The notes beneath the pieces are model-generated. The model searched no databases. It was not told the origin of the DNA and saw only the letters and a list, made by a program, of their open reading frames with translations. The position numbers and the translations under genes are program-made. DNA of 64,000 nucleotides from Symbiodinium microadriaticum. Lineage: Eukaryota; Sar; Dinophyceae; Suessiales; Symbiodiniaceae. Positions within the stretch are counted from its first letter, which is position 1. The number at the start of each line of letters is the position of its first letter. Shown here in pieces: positions 23,195 to 35,829 of the stretch. The stretch is taken from the NCBI GenBank assembly GCA_001939145.1, contig LSRX01000769.1:189873-253872 (forward strand). Reading direction: 5' to 3'.

Positions 23195-24007
23195 TTAGAG
23201 CTCAAGCTGAATCTCGAGTTGTAGAGTGAAGGTAAAGTGTCGCTCCGAAGGCTTCCTAGGTGATACTGTCGTATTTTCTGACCTGCAGGACGACTTACAA
23301 AGCTTCCACCTTCTACTCGTGACATGAATCCTTAGCGGGCTGATAAGATACATCTTGGAGTCTTGGATTACAGGGTGCCTTGCGCAATCAGGCTGGCGAC
23401 CGAAAAGGATTGAGAAGAATGGCACGAGACGACTGAGCCCGACACGAAGCCAGTCCGTGTCACTAACACCACGCACCCGGTTCGCAGCCTGGACATCCGT
23501 GAAGCCTGCCTCACTGAAGTAGCCCATCACAAGGTCAGCAAGGCCACGCATGGTCTTTTGAGAGCGCCAGACTTCGACTGCCTTTGTAAAAAACATCCGG
23601 TTCGAGAAGCTGACAATGAAGGTTCCACCAGGACGGAGCACTCTTCGTACTTCTGATATAAGCCGCACAGGGTTCTGCATATATTGGATCGAGACTGCCA
23701 TGAGGACAGCGTCAAACGTATCGTCCTCAAACTCTGGCAGAGTTGGATCGCTGTTGAAATTTCTTGTGAATCGGGATGCTGCCCGAGTATTTGCAAGCAG
23801 CTCCAGCTGGTTCATACCATGCACTGTCAGCTCGTAGTTGACGTCTGTGGGCAAGTGCGAGTCATGCTGAGAGCACAAGTCCAGCACCTGTCCGCCGGCA
23901 GGTATGAGGACTTTGTACAGCTGTCTCAGCTGTGCACGGAAAGCATCGTCGACATGGTAGACGCCAATGCGCGGGATCAAATAGAACAGTTCATCTGGCG
24001 TTCCATC
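23195..24007 (-). CDS. SAM-dependent methyltransferase (type 11), large exon
   Basis: The exon starts at 24007 directly after a CTGCAG acceptor and is open to 23195. It begins DGTPDELFYLIPRIGVYHVDD, matching the FY..PR.V.H.DD start of an algal/cyanobacterial family of class I methyltransferases. The cofactor-binding motif I region is QVLDLCSQHDSHLP, in which the usual DLxSSWxSH pattern is recognisable. It is followed by HGMNQLELLAN, the acidic motif DDTFDAVLMAVSIQYMQNP, and RVLRPGGTFIVSFSNRMFFTK with the post-motif PGG turn. The region after about 23420 (SRLVPFFSILFGRQ) may be the end of the domain or intron read-through. Upstream exons were not found with certainty; a possible N-terminal Met-containing exon lies near 24280. 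The substrate is unknown. Confidence 0.8.
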   Translation of the reverse strand, partial: DGTPDELFYLIPRIGVYHVDDAFRAQLRQLYKVLIPAGGQVLDLCSQHDSHLPTDVNYELTVHGMNQLELLANTRAASRFTRNFNSDPTLPEFEDDTFDAVLMAVSIQYMQNPVRLISEVRRVLRPGGTFIVSFSNRMFFTKAVEVWRSQKTMRGLADLVMGYFSEAGFTDVQAANRVRGVSDTDWLRVGLSRLVPFFSILFGRQPDCARHPVIQDSKMYLISPLRIHVTSRRWKLCKSSCRSENTTVSPRKPSERHFTFTLQLEIQLEL

Positions 24008-24049
24008 CTGCAGCGTGAGGAAAGTCCATAACTTACATAGAAAACACAC

Positions 24050-27000
24050 TCGTTACTTGCAGGGTCTTGCAGGACAAAATATTGTGACTCATTCACTCCG
24101 GCTCCAAGTGTCCAGTTTGTCTGTGTCGCGCTCCGTCAATGCGCCCACCCTACAGCGCGAGTGCCGCAGCTGTTTTGACGTGTGCCGCAAAGCGGTGAAT
24201 GCCACTGCCACTGCGACTGCCGCAGCGCCTGAAGCCGTGCTGCACTACGCCAATCCCTTCCAGACGAGTCATCTTCACAAATCTGCGACACATCTGTGCT
24301 GCAGAAGGAGCTCAAAAAGAAAAGCAAAACGGGGGGTTCTCACCGTTGCCCACCTGCTTGCTCGCTGCTTGATGCACGATTTCGGAAAAGGATCCCACCA
24401 TGGGCAAGCTTTGTCTCAAATCTCAAATCCCTCTACATGCGAGTCTCTGGAATACTCCTGGGGCTATCGGATCCGCAACAGTGATTCGTCTGGAGGGAAC
24501 GTTGCGTGATGCAAGCGGGGCTCCCCAGTCACCTCGCGTACAAACAGCTGGACGTTGATGACCCCAGGGCTGAAATGGTCTTGCAGGCCACGAGTGCCAG
24601 CTGGTCGCCTGATTTGACTCTGGTAAATTCAGAGATTCTTTAATCACAACATCACCTCTCGTTACAGCAATTGACGGAATGGTTCATGGGGAAAGTGACA
24701 CTTCGCGGTGCCCGGAACATCACATGCCGGCTGCAAGTTACAAGTAGAGTGATCCGAGCCGAGACACCTTTGTGCAAGGAGATCTGCCCAGCAAAGCAAG
24801 CTCCATGGCGACAAAGGCACCAAGACAACAGCAGACCGTCGATATTGAGCAAACTTGCCTGCTTACAATGCGGCTTACAAACATAGGAGCTACAATGAGA
24901 GAGATGTTGCTTAAACTTCAATATGTATACGTGCTCAAATCAGGCTGCAGCTGTTTCTGCACGCTTGTCCGAGAAGTTCAGATCGATGAGAAGGGGAGTC
25001 CGACCTTGGCCGAGCTCCGCAGCGCAGTTGCAGCACCCATGCCACATTCTTGCACGACCTTTCGGTGGGAATGCTGAGGCCATGTCTCAGAATCCGAAGG
25101 ACGTCACAGAAAGCATCGACGTCGGCTTCAGCTTGAAGGCTTGCCTTCAGCCTTACAGATCTCTAAGACCGAAGCGCTCGCAATTTCATAATGTGCCAGT
25201 ACATCAGCACCCTGCCCGCAAATCACCGCAACATCGAGGCACCGATCCGGACGAGCTGAGAACCATGCAAAGCCTCTCCACTTCCACCGCCATCTGTCAG
25301 CTCGGTAGCCACACCTTTTCTCGGTGGAATGTGTACACCGGCTATGCGACCACAACAACGCTCCTCTCAGAATTGCCTTCCAAGCATTGCATCAAGAGGA
25401 GGCAGGTCAGCTCTGGCCTGGCAGCCCCCATCCGTCATGCGGCCACCCAGCGATGCAGAAACATGCCGAGTAAGGCGACTCTCTCATGTTTGGTCCACCA
25501 AGCGCCAGGTCATTGAACTGCTCCAGGTGGGGGAGCGCCTTAAACTACGCAGCCGCGTGCAGCCGCAGCATGCCCAGGATGCCAGGCTTGTGCTGGGATC
25601 TATGACCCAAGACGGGCTTGCAGTGTCTTTTACTGAGCCATCCGATACCTTGGGCGAGCTTTGCTGCAAGTAACTGTTGGCGATTCGGCACCAAAATAGT
25701 CGCGGCCGGTGGCACCAGGTCTGGGAGAATTGGCTTGGGAAATCACCACGGATTCGGAAGTTGGTCACGAATAGTGGCGGGTTTAGAAGCGCGGTCAGTT
25801 GCAACAGCTTCTTGGCTCTGATTCTGATGAAGCATCTGAGCACGTGGTCAGGAGCGTGAAGATGCACATGATGAGCCGGTGACCGACAGCAAACCATGAA
25901 GGGCTTGCCAATGGATCCTCCAAGCAGGGAATATGCGGGCATCGCGCAGGCGGTGCAGACTGCTGTGCTTGGTGTCCTCCTTCGCTGCAGTCTGTCCTCA
26001 AACAACCACCGAGGCCTCAGCAGTGGCTGAAGTCCAAGCTCCTCACCCGCGGCCAATCGAAGTCTCGGCCCGCTGCGCGCTGCCAATCGAAGCCCACTCG
26101 GGCGGCAACTGGGTGTCCTTTAGGACAGCCTGGGCAGAATGGGTTTGTGTGCTAGGCTGCTAGACCACAAAAGCGGCTGCTAAGCATCTTGCCGAAGCGA
26201 AACCCAAGACCTTCAGGCTGGCCAAGGACGTGCAAACCGTTAACACCTGCGCAGGCTGTGGGTATCTGGCACGAATCACAGTAGAACTCAGAGCACGATT
26301 CAATCGTGCGCCCGAAGGAGCTCCATCGACCGCAGTCCATACCCAAGAGGTAGTGCAATGGAGACCTGACATCCAGGTCACAGTCCCAGCGACTAAACAA
26401 ACAGTCTTGTAAGCAAACTAATTACTTGCAGCTGCACCTGGCGCAACATGTGACCAGCGCTGTGTAGCATGCCAAGGCTTGCCGGAATCAGATCAGGATT
26501 TGCGCCTGCACTAACTGCATCAGGAGCGGCTGCAAAGCCCTCAGCACCCTATTGGCCTTGGCAAGCTTCCTTCGGGTACTCCACCTTTGGCTTTGCGCTT
26601 GGGCCCAAGGTAAACCTGGCAAAGACCGGTGAGTGAAACCCGTTGGGTGGTCGATCTTCATGGAGCATCGAAGACTTATATGGGTTAGATTCATGCAGCC
26701 TTCCCCTAACATGAGTGAAGAATATGCCGGCAACATCAACATGCCAAAAGTTCAGTTGAATGCCTGTACGCAGCAGTGAAGAACAGCTCCTTCAAACCTG
26801 CAAATTCTGATGTTTCAAGTGAATTGTTTGCAGATTGATCTGCTTTTGGCATGTTCTGGCATGCAAAGCAGAGGTTCCTAGAGGAAGCAACCTATTCATC
26901 ACTGGGAGCTCTGGCTTTGTCCTTTGGCGATGTCCGTGGAAGATGAAACAAAGGCCAGCTGAAGGCGAGTCCGTCCGCGTCGATGCAACGTCTGAAGGTG

Positions 27001-27220
27001 CAATGCCACATGGGGCCCAGGTCTGTTTAGCCGCACCGATGCGGTCGCAAAGCTGTGCGAGTCTTGTCTCGGTCCCAAAGGGCAGGCTGTCGGCAACTGT
27101 GGCAGCACATACAGTATCCAGCTACCGCAATTCCTTCATTCATGCCTCAGTTGTTCGAGTGGCTTCAGCTTGCTTTGGGCTTAGAGATTCATAATTCCCT
27201 CGCCTGCACCTTCCGGCAGA
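24050..27220. other. no confidently supported gene; weak minus-strand open stretches
   Basis: The longest frame is minus-strand 26086-25484 (200 codons), but it is Arg/Ser/Cys-rich and looks like a shadow; short pieces such as SPKVSDGSVKDTASPSWV within it may be real. At about 24300-24170 a minus-strand Met-initiated stretch (MTRLEGIGVVQHGFRRCG) could be an upstream exon or transit-like leader of the methyltransferase. No domain is recognised. Confidence 0.3.
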
Positions 27221-27224
27221 CTTT

Positions 27225-27790
27225 GCTACTCGGCCAGGATGAAGAACCCACACCACTTCGGACTGCCGCTTCCCCCATTTTGTCCCAGTCTTTCGATCTC
27301 GTGGCTCCCCATTCTGCGCGCAACAACTGTCGCGTGTTCTGGCTCCGACTGCAGACGTGCATGGAGCAACTTCACTTCCCCCAGGCCAACTGGGGCGTCA
27401 GCAAGACATCCGAAGCTGCTCAAGCCTATGCAGTTCCCTTTGATTTTTGCAGCTGTTGGCAGTCCCGATCCGGATCCGGGGCCAAAGGCTGTTGGTGGTC
27501 CTTGCATCTTTGCTCCAGTCTGTGTCGCCCCCTGGCTCGAGCCCTGAAGCTTCCTCTCCGGGAGTGGATTCTTCCGACCCGAAACCTGGTGTTGCCCTGT
27601 GCGCGAAGTAGCTAGCGGTGCGGCAGAAGGCGACAAACGCGGCGTAGTCCGCAACTTCGGCTAGACCCACACGCCAGGGGTGGATGAAGGTAGGGACGAC
27701 AGCGATGGGAGCAAGCCCCGACCGCACACGAGAGGGTGTAATGGGGCGCGAAGTTTGCTTGGCCTGAATGGCAAGCACCATGCTGCCCTG
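27225..27790 (-). CDS. unrecognised exon(s) with acidic Gly/Ser/Glu segment
   Basis: Two overlapping minus-strand frames are open: 27781-27398 (127 codons) with RVGLAEVADYAAFVAFCRTA and GFGSEESTPGEEASGLEPGG, and 27654-27226 (142 codons) with SEPEHATVVARRMGSHEIER. They use the same DNA in different frames, so an intron probably joins parts of each. The acidic stretch resembles a disordered linker. No family is recognised, and the plus-strand frames are less convincing. Confidence 0.35.
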
Positions 27791-28554
27791 CCTGTATCAC
27801 ATGCAGAGACAGAGAAACTTGATTAGAGTCACTAGAGTCTCCGAGTATGGTTGAAGGAGTGCTCGATTCGAGGCTTGCTGCTGACAACTAGCAGCCAGGA
27901 GGGGGAACACAAACCAAAGAACACTGGCATTCTGTGGTCTGACATTCTGCGCTGTTCGGCCTGTCCAGCTCCGCCTTGCTGGCGGACAGCAGCCACATGT
28001 ACACGGCCATCTGCACACATTGCAGAACAGAGCGACAACTGTGTGCTGTGTCAGAGCGGAGCGCAAAGCATCTTCACAAAACAGACGAACCAACCTGTGC
28101 TCGTGGCCATCCGCTGCTGCGCTCTGGAGGGAAGGCCCGGACCTTAGACAGACTGTGCTACCGCTTTACCAAGACATCCTCTACACCATGCTTCATAACA
28201 TGGCATGCTCCAGCGGCCTTGTTCTCCTTTGCATCGCGGAGAGATGCCTCGCACTTGTGCAACACCCATCAAGACAGCGTCGAAACCCGACCCATCCATC
28301 CTTTCAAAGGCCCCTGCATATTCCAAATTGGGGGTGCGGGTACACGCGAAGCTCTGCAGAGAAGGATGGCTCGCCAGGCCAACCCCGAGCTGTTGCAACA
28401 TCTGCCAGGATGGTGAGAATCTGCTGCAAAGAGTGAGTAAAGGACTCTCCCGAAGCAAACCTGCTGACGCTCCGGGGTGTCGTGGCAATGCCCAAGCGGG
28501 AGCCTCGTGCTGGCCAGAACACATACAGGCTGTTACAGACTTTATAGGACTATA

Positions 28555-30600
28555 GTGGCTCTCAGGCATTTCCAGGTTCATAGCCCGGTTCGTTGTCGGA
28601 GTTGAGTCTTTGCTGAAGGCTTGTACGCTGGGTGCCCTGCGCCACTTGGACGAGCGTGTGGTTTTCAATGACTGCACGAGCAAGCAGAGCAGATCCCTGG
28701 TCACGACTCAGAACATGCGCAGAGCAACCTCAAGAGACTCAAGAGCAACACCACTCTTGGCACCTCTTGTGTGACAGGAAGGCCCACACCTGACGTTCAG
28801 TCTTAGAGACTTCCGATTCGGGCTTGTGGCAGAATCTTGGGGTTCTCGCAATTCAGCTTGGTCAAGACTTTCGTTTCCTGCCATCTTGAGCTTTAGCCTT
28901 TGGCCCGCTGTCTCAGCCAAAGGGGTGCCTTGATGTGCCGCGTCAGCTTTCGAATGCCATCGCGAGACATGAAATTCCAAGAGATGTTGAGATCGGTAAC
29001 CTCTGCAATGGGATTCTTCATCTGTCCAGCCTACATGATCGGCAGGCATGTAATTACGTTCGCAGTTAGCTGAGCCGAACACGCAGTCGTAGCGGCGCAG
29101 CCACTCCTTCTCACCAGAAGCAGCTTTATGGAAGCTTCGAGCAAGCACCGGACGACGCGGCCTCCAGGAACACGAAGTCATCATCGTCCATGCCTCGTTT
29201 CGACAGATCCACCATAGTCCTCGCCAGGATGTGCGGAGCGAGAAAACATTGCAGGCTCACTGCATCTCACTGCTTTCTGATCCAGGGCACAGTTGGCCGG
29301 TTTTGAAGTGGGAGAAGTTGATCCCCGGCCTCGCAGTGTTACTGCGCCCACGTTGAGTCTTGCACGACGAGCGGCCGGCTTCATCTTGGTCGGCCCCATT
29401 GTATTCACCTGCCAGACGAGAGTGCCTTTCTTCTCACAAAAGACAAGAAGCAAGAGAAGCATCGGCAGAATCAGCCGTCTACTAGCAACTCGCCGATGTG
29501 GCCGTCTGTAGCAGGGTCTGAGCGTTGCCGAGCAGGCTCTGCGCGAGAGCCTGAGGACATAATGTGGGTCCAAACGCGACGGACAAAGCGACGGAGCTCG
29601 AACGGGCCTTGGCGCCGTCCTTTTCCACATGGTTTAACCTGTGAGGGCACAAGGCGTGCAAGAGAAGGATTTCTCACATGAAAGGGTACCGCGCCTGAAG
29701 TTGAAGCTTATCAGTGAAGTATTGAGGCGCAAGAAATGCGCCAAGAATATGGCACCAACCACTTCGATGCCATACCTGACAACCAGACTTGTCCCCGGTC
29801 CCAAGTCAGCACGAATCTAGCCGGCGCGACATTCCTCTGTTGGCAAATTCCACAGCAGCCTCCTTCGAGTCTTCTGCCCATGGCCTGACTCCGCCAGGCT
29901 GTTGACAGGCCAGAAACGCTTCAGCTTCAGTTACACTACGCTAGCTCCGGCCGTGGCGTGGCATGGCTACTTCCTCTTCAAATCGCACCAGGGCCGCTGC
30001 ATTCCAACATGGCTTGCCCGTGGTGACCTGAAACGGTATATTTTCGTTGCTCTCCGCACTCCAATGACTCCAATTTGCTTGCTGAAGAAGCTGAGCATTC
30101 TGCAGATCCAAGACCTGTATGGAATTCATGCGCAGTGCCCGCAGCGGAATGCCGTTGCCTCGATGCCGAGACAGTGCCTCTTAGCAGAAGCAGCGTCCGA
30201 GAGACCCCAAGCAGAGGCAGAGGCAGAATTCGAGATTCAGGTACTTCTTCTTCATTGCCTGCACCGCTGCACCACTACATCATCAAAAGTCCATACATTT
30301 GACCCTGCTCCAGCCTTGATGAGTTTCCAGCCAAACGCGGCGTTTAGTCGGTTGCCCCGCAAGTCAAGATGCGTAATGTTATCGACCTTGGAACGAACAG
30401 CCCGAAGGAGAAGCACCATGTCATAGGGGAGTTGAGTGGCATGGGACATGGAAGTATATTGTTCTTCATATCTGTTTCTGCCTCTCTTCATCTCTCTGCT
30501 TTCGTCTCCTCCACTCCTCGACTTGTGATCGTAGGATTTTTCGGCTCCAGCCCACACAGGAGCCTCACTGCCCAAAGTTGCGGCGTGTTTGCTCACATTT
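28555..30600 (-). CDS. leucine-rich-repeat protein (exons)
   Basis: Minus-strand LRR units are spread over 2 kb: ITHLDLRGNRLNAAFGWKLI near 30380-30320, IQVLDLQNAQLLQQ near 30125-30080, VTDLNISWNFMSRDGIRKL near 29005-28950, and, after a GACCAG acceptor at about 28692, GSALLARAVIENHTLVQVAQ followed by a hydrophilic tail ending at TGA near 28566. The GxALLARAVxxNxTLxxV pattern and the tail directly before a stop suggest the C-terminal end of a ribonuclease-inhibitor-type LRR array. These proteins usually act as binding scaffolds; the partner is unknown. The 5' end is not determined and may lie beyond 30.6 kb. Confidence 0.55.
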
Positions 30601-31039
30601 GACCTTGAGGAGCTGCCACGCTTCCTTCGCCGAGTTCGTTTAATTCCTGCGGGCCTGTTCTTCCCCTCTCCTATCCGACCAACGAAGCGCTGTGGACCAT
30701 GTTGCCCTGGCCCACAGCCTGCACTTCACGAGTTGGGCAACTGGTCACTCGTGCCGAATCGGCGCCAAGCCCGAGCGATTTCCCAAGTTTCTGGCTGTAT
30801 GCACGTGCATGTGCGGATCTTCACATAAACCGGCTTCAAGAACTGCTTGCAACCCAAGTCTGAGATGCGAGCCGAAAGAACAAGAGATTCAATCGCGTGC
30901 TCACCTGACTGTCAGAAGCGGTCTGCAAACCGGGAATGAAGCACTTGCCAAGAGGCCATCGGGATGAGACGAAGTGAAATATATCTGAGGTCCATTTCAA
31001 AACTACGATGACTGCCCCGCAAGAGGGCACTGGACTCAA

Positions 31040-31500
31040 TGCATCAACATGTGTCAATCATGTCCATTGCATCTAACGAAAATACTGGTCGACCTCCGCT
31101 AGCCTCCCAACATATCTCGTCAGCAGAAATATATGGGCAGTGGAAAGGACAACAAAATGAGGACGCTAAAGGAAACAATGACAGTTCAACATAGAAGCCA
31201 GAGGAAGGTAGATCAATCCGGATCCTGTGACATTGGCTCACGGTCAGGAAAGCTGGAAGGCCGTACGTGCGCTCTACAACTGGATGACAGCAGTTACTTC
31301 TGCAGCCGCCCACCACAAAGCATTCAAGGCTTCCTGTCCTAGCTGAACCACCACTGATCTTCCGTCGCAGGCAAGGCGCTCAATCCCATGCCTGCAAAAA
31401 CTCAGGGAGGAACAGCTGCGACAATTTGCGACAGGCTCAGTGCCCGTCCTTCTCGACCTGGTCCCGGCTTGTGGTTGCCTGAAAGGCACTCTAAGCAATC
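31040..31500 (-). CDS. possible exon, unrecognised
   Basis: A minus-strand frame (31498-31274) contains RLACDGRSVVVQLGQEALNALWWAAAEVTAVIQL-type sequence, helix-like near its end (read in pieces around 31370-31275). No family is recognised. It lies upstream of the LRR exons on the same strand and could be part of that gene's 5' region. Confidence 0.25.
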
Positions 31501-32229
31501 ATCCAGGCAGGTAACGGACACATCGCAATTTCCAACCTCTCAGGTCAATTTTCTCAAATTGCATTGGCCTTCGCGGGCGAACGTGGATAAATTAGTCGAT
31601 GGGGAGACCAAGACCGACATCAGCTCCCTGCGTGAAACCGAAGGACAGGTTCAGTCCTGAAGACCTTCGGGAGGGATCACAAAGCCCAGCAAGACTTCAT
31701 TACTTGCAAAGTTGATCTCCGCAACTCAGCTGTCGGCATCTCGGCTGGATGCGAGGCAGCAGTGGATGGGCCTTCCATGCATCGCAGCACAGTTTTGTGG
31801 GCTGGGATTTTCGACATCCTTTTTCTCGGCAGCGGTGATTGGAATGGATTGAATACTTGCAGGAAGCATCGGGTCTCGAGCTCGTCCTAAAATGTTGGTC
31901 TTCCGCCCGTCGGCAGACGTCTGTGCTTCCGGCCATGGGCGTGCTGTCTTCAGGGCCTGGAGGTGTTTGGATGTCATCAGACATGCAGGCCCGATGCGGG
32001 CACTGTATGTATCAGTGCCTCACCCGTCCAGCCATCGACGACAATATTCACCCTGGTCTTCAAACAGAGCTCATGGACTCGCCTTCTCCAGATCGGCTCC
32101 TAAATGCTCCACTACCGTCTCTGCCCTTCTAGTCCAACTTCCCTGTCATGTAGGTTTTGGTCTGTGTCACTCAACATACCTGTGACTTGCGAAGCTGATC
32201 GAGTGAAGAGTTGATCTAGCTACAAGGCT

Positions 32230-33025
32230 GTGGGCAATAGATCAGAGAGAAATGAGGGCGAGAAATGATACATCTGCCAGTACTCGGATCTTCGGGAGCT
32301 TCGTCAGTCGGCTTGCTTTCACAAGCTCCTGTGCCAAGTTATGCACCCTCTGCAGTTGTGACAAGCTGCCTTGCAGGAACTTCAACAACCTCTCGTACCA
32401 GAGGATGGCTTTGGGAGGGAAAACGTTAAGTGAAGTGCAAGCAAAGCCTTTGCACCTAAGATACCTCCGCTAGCTTTTCCCCTTGTTGGTCTTGCGGCTG
32501 TTGAGCCACCGAAGTTGAAATATTTACGATGTACCTAGCCTCAGGAAGCATTGGGAGCAAGCACACTGTTGAAGAATCTCGCGCCGCCACTGGTGTGGCC
32601 ATCTTACAATACTTGCGATCTGGGGGCTCTTTAGCATTTATTCTCGGATGCAACCGATGCTGTCTCTCTGACCAAACACCGTAAACCTCACAAGGAAAGT
32701 GATGCATGGCATCTAGTGTCTTTACAAAGATCCTGAACCTGATGCACACTGGATGCGCAAGGTTGCCTCGATAAGACGACTTGTCTGACATAAAGCCTCG
32801 ATGTTGCACACTCGCAGATGCACTGCTCAAGAAACAGGAACTGAGGATCTCGCCGGAGTCTTGAAGCTCGTTCCTGCCCCTGATCCCATACAGGCACTGT
32901 TCACAAGACAGTTTGATGATTCAATTGAGCAACTGAAGCAATAACTAGGGTTTGCTGCTGAGAATTCATCCCTCGCCTCCGTCGTTGGGATGGCCTCGAG
33001 CAACACTGCACTGAAGCTCACACTA
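32230..33025 (-). CDS. unrecognised gene, three exon-like stretches
   Basis: Three consecutive minus-strand open stretches look like real protein. At 33021-32830: SFSAVLLEAIPTTEARDEFS. At 32830-32456 (124 codons): RGFMSDKSSYRGNLAHPVCI, LDAMHHFPCEVYGVWSERQH and SSTVCLLPMLPEARYIVNIS. At about 32430-32270: AILWYERLLKFLQGSLSQLQ followed by RVHNLAQELVKASRLTKLPK. The mixture of hydrophobic core-like and charged residues argues against chance. No family is recognised. The last stretch is strongly helical and could form a coiled coil. Confidence 0.45.
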
Positions 33026-33878
33026 AAGTCTGAGGTGGCAATCGCAGTTTTCGAGGCAAGCGCATGAACTCGGCGTCATCCTGGAGCGTTTTGCTGTTGA
33101 CTAAATGGACGGTGTTCAAATTCACTGTTTGCAGCGCACTCAAATCAGAGAGTCTATCCTCTGCCTGATTCATGGCAGGCAGAGTATTGCAGTGCGAGCT
33201 ACCTCCTGCCGCTGTTGCAGCTGGTTCTACTGCTCATTGAGGAGATCGGGTCTTCCTATGGTTGCATCACCACTAGTCTTCGGCGTTTCCTGTCGCGTCG
33301 AACATGCGGACAACATGTCATGTTCTTCAGCATTGCCATGAACACGTTGCAAGACTAACTGAGAACATTGCCAATATAAGTATAAGACAATCGGAATGAG
33401 AACACCATGCACAAGTGGGTCTGCTCCGACCATCTTTTAACGTGCGGGCGGGTGAGCTGAAACGAGAAACCATCTAGCCCCAGCAGCTGCCGAACTTCTT
33501 TGGCTCGCAGCTACACTGGAAGCAACCGCAGGATTCCGCTGACAGCGAGAAATCCGCCGCACACCTGAATCTAAATACAGCATCATGATGACAAAATGGC
33601 AAGATGCAGCTTCCCCAAACCCTCAAAGCTGAACCTTCAGTGCCTCCCTGAGGATGCAAGAACCTGTTTAGCTCATCAGCGACTGGTCTGAATTTGAACC
33701 ATACTTGAGAACGAGGGCGCTCTGGAGTGCTTGAATATACTATCGGGATCTGCGAATGGGACAAAGCTTCCCAAGGCCGCTGTGCTGGGCCTTCGTGTGT
33801 CGCTGCTGGAGGCTGGATGCGGCCACGATGCCACAAGCCCGGACACTGCAAGACGTTACAGTAATGCAGCTCAGGCAC

Positions 33879-35800
33879 CAAGTACAAGAAGAGAACGCTC
33901 GCTAGCAGCATCGGGCGCCATCCCATCTGCTTGATGGCGGCAGCATCGCTCTCCAAACCCAGTCCGACCTGAAATGCAGCTGCGCACATACAACGCGGAG
34001 AGAGTTAAAGAGAGCGGGAGAGACGAGAGAGTTAAAAAGGAATAGGCCAGCGAGAGTGAGAGACAGATGGAAAGCAAGACTCCAAGAGGACAGTTTAAAG
34101 AACTACAGAGGAAGACCAGGGGGGGCCCAGCGGGGGGGCATAGCAAGGCGGAAGGCGTCGGGACCCGTTCTCTCCAGGCGACCATGGCCAGTGCAGTGCA
34201 CCAGGAACCGACTTCTGTCGCTTTCGCAGCAAGTTGAGGAGGCAAAGGCAGATATGAAGACATAACCTGAGCTGTGCAGACTTCCGCTTCGAAGCTTGAT
34301 GCCCAGATGTGCCCCAGATCTGCCGGGACGCACACACGCCAAAGAAGGCAAATGCGAACCAAGGAGTTTGAATACTCGTGGATCCACCTTCAGCCAGCCT
34401 GAATCATTGCGGTCACATGAAGCATTTTGACAACCGCCCGCATGCTCCGACAACAAGCGTGAAGAATTCCTTGATAACGTCGGTCCTGCTGACGATAAAA
34501 AGGTAGGGAGCCAGCAACAGCACCCGCACCTGAGCATGTTGCAGACTGTGCGGAAGGCAGGAGCGGTAAAGTAAAGCATGGCAGAGCTGTGATCGATTCA
34601 AGGGGCCAATTTGGTCAGCAAGGCCGCAGAAGCCACACTGGGGGACATAGCATGGCCAGCGGCCACAACGCCGGCGACCTCGTAGACGGTGGCACCTGCC
34701 AACACTGTGACGAGAATCCGGGAGCATGAGGGAGACCACTCCGGCCTGTGTAGATCCCCATAGCCTTTGCAGATAATGGTCCGGGAAGAATCGGCCACAT
34801 GATCGGATACAGGAACATAGAGGTGATCCCAAATACCATAACAGTTGCCAAAGCAACTGAGACTTTTGAGCCGGACGCCCCTTCCTTCTCGACGACTGGC
34901 GCTGCTGCCATGACCGCCGAAACGCCACAAATCGATGCACCCGTGGCAACAAGCAAAGCCACAGATCTGTCCACCCGCAGCACTTCGCCAGCCATCACGC
35001 CCACAGCCTGACTCACGTTCTGAGCAAACTCCCGAAGAGGAACACGCTCTGACCTTTCAGACGCTTAAGTCACCCGCAAGCGTTGAGAACACCATAGCCA
35101 GAGCTGAGCAAAAACTTCCCGGGCCCATTGTCAAGATCTGCTGCACCGATACGTTGAAACCGTACCTCAGATCCTGATGTGCTTCACGACATACAGACGA
35201 GTTGACATGAGTTTACACTTGCTCTGCTTGATTCTGCTTGCAGTGCAGCTTCAAGATGATTCCAAGGCGTAGCAATCGAGCTTTGGCAAAGGCCACGCCT
35301 CAAGATACGTGCTGGGCCCGTCCACGGGAGTCTGAAACTGTGGACCGGGCCCGTCAGGGTCATTTACTCAGCTTCCAATACATTCTGCAATAGTCTGCCC
35401 CACTAGCCTTCATAGAATCCGTTTCTGTGGTCTGCTTCCGACCACAGAACAACTGGTGCCGTGGTTGAGTTCTGCTTATTGTAACCATTTTCTATCCTGG
35501 CGACTTCACCAAGCCAACACTTAAACCGCTTAAGGTCCTGCCCGTCGTTGAGCACGTTGGGTTGGATGCAGCTGAAACTAATTGGGCGGACTTGGCCAAA
35601 AGCGCAGAATTCCGGCCTGGTTTCAGCATCGGCCGCACCTCTCGAGTCAAAGAGTTGCTCTTGGCGAGAACGGTATTTCCCAGCAGCAGTCCTTTCGCCG
35701 ATAGGCCGTCCAGAGTGCCACAGCAAATGCAATTGACCAGGCAACACTGCATGAAGAAAACTAGACTCGCTTTCCTGTCAAGGTGGCGTAAAGCAGTGGG
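33879..35800 (-). CDS. YeiH/UPF0324-family membrane protein (putative sulfate-exporter-like transporter)
   Basis: Nine exons join in phase: up to 35617 (start unclear, from about 35700-35800; ends MLKPG), 35298-35250, 35165-35078, 35007-34746, 34695-34607, 34529-34490, 34387-34332, 34266-34183 and 33968-33879. The joined sequence follows the family order. It runs KPG|VAFAKARLLRLGIILK, then |YGFNVSVQQILTMGPGS, then SVALLVATGASICGVSAVMA, VSVALATVMVFGITSMFLYP and KAMGIYTG|ATVYEVAGVVAA. It continues SVASAALLTKL|VRVLLLAPYL, IQTPWFAFAFFGVC|, LPPQLAAKATEVGSWCTALA and |VGLGLESDAAAIKQMGWRPM, then a last helix. Family members are about 330-residue bacterial inner-membrane proteins with about ten helices; the sulfate-export role is inferred from a few cases. 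Donors are seven GC and one GT (34182), all with AG|G acceptors. The last exon after 33879 (GT donor) was not found. Confidence 0.85.
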
Positions 35801-35829
35801 CTGAAGGCACCACCGAAAAAATGCAACGA

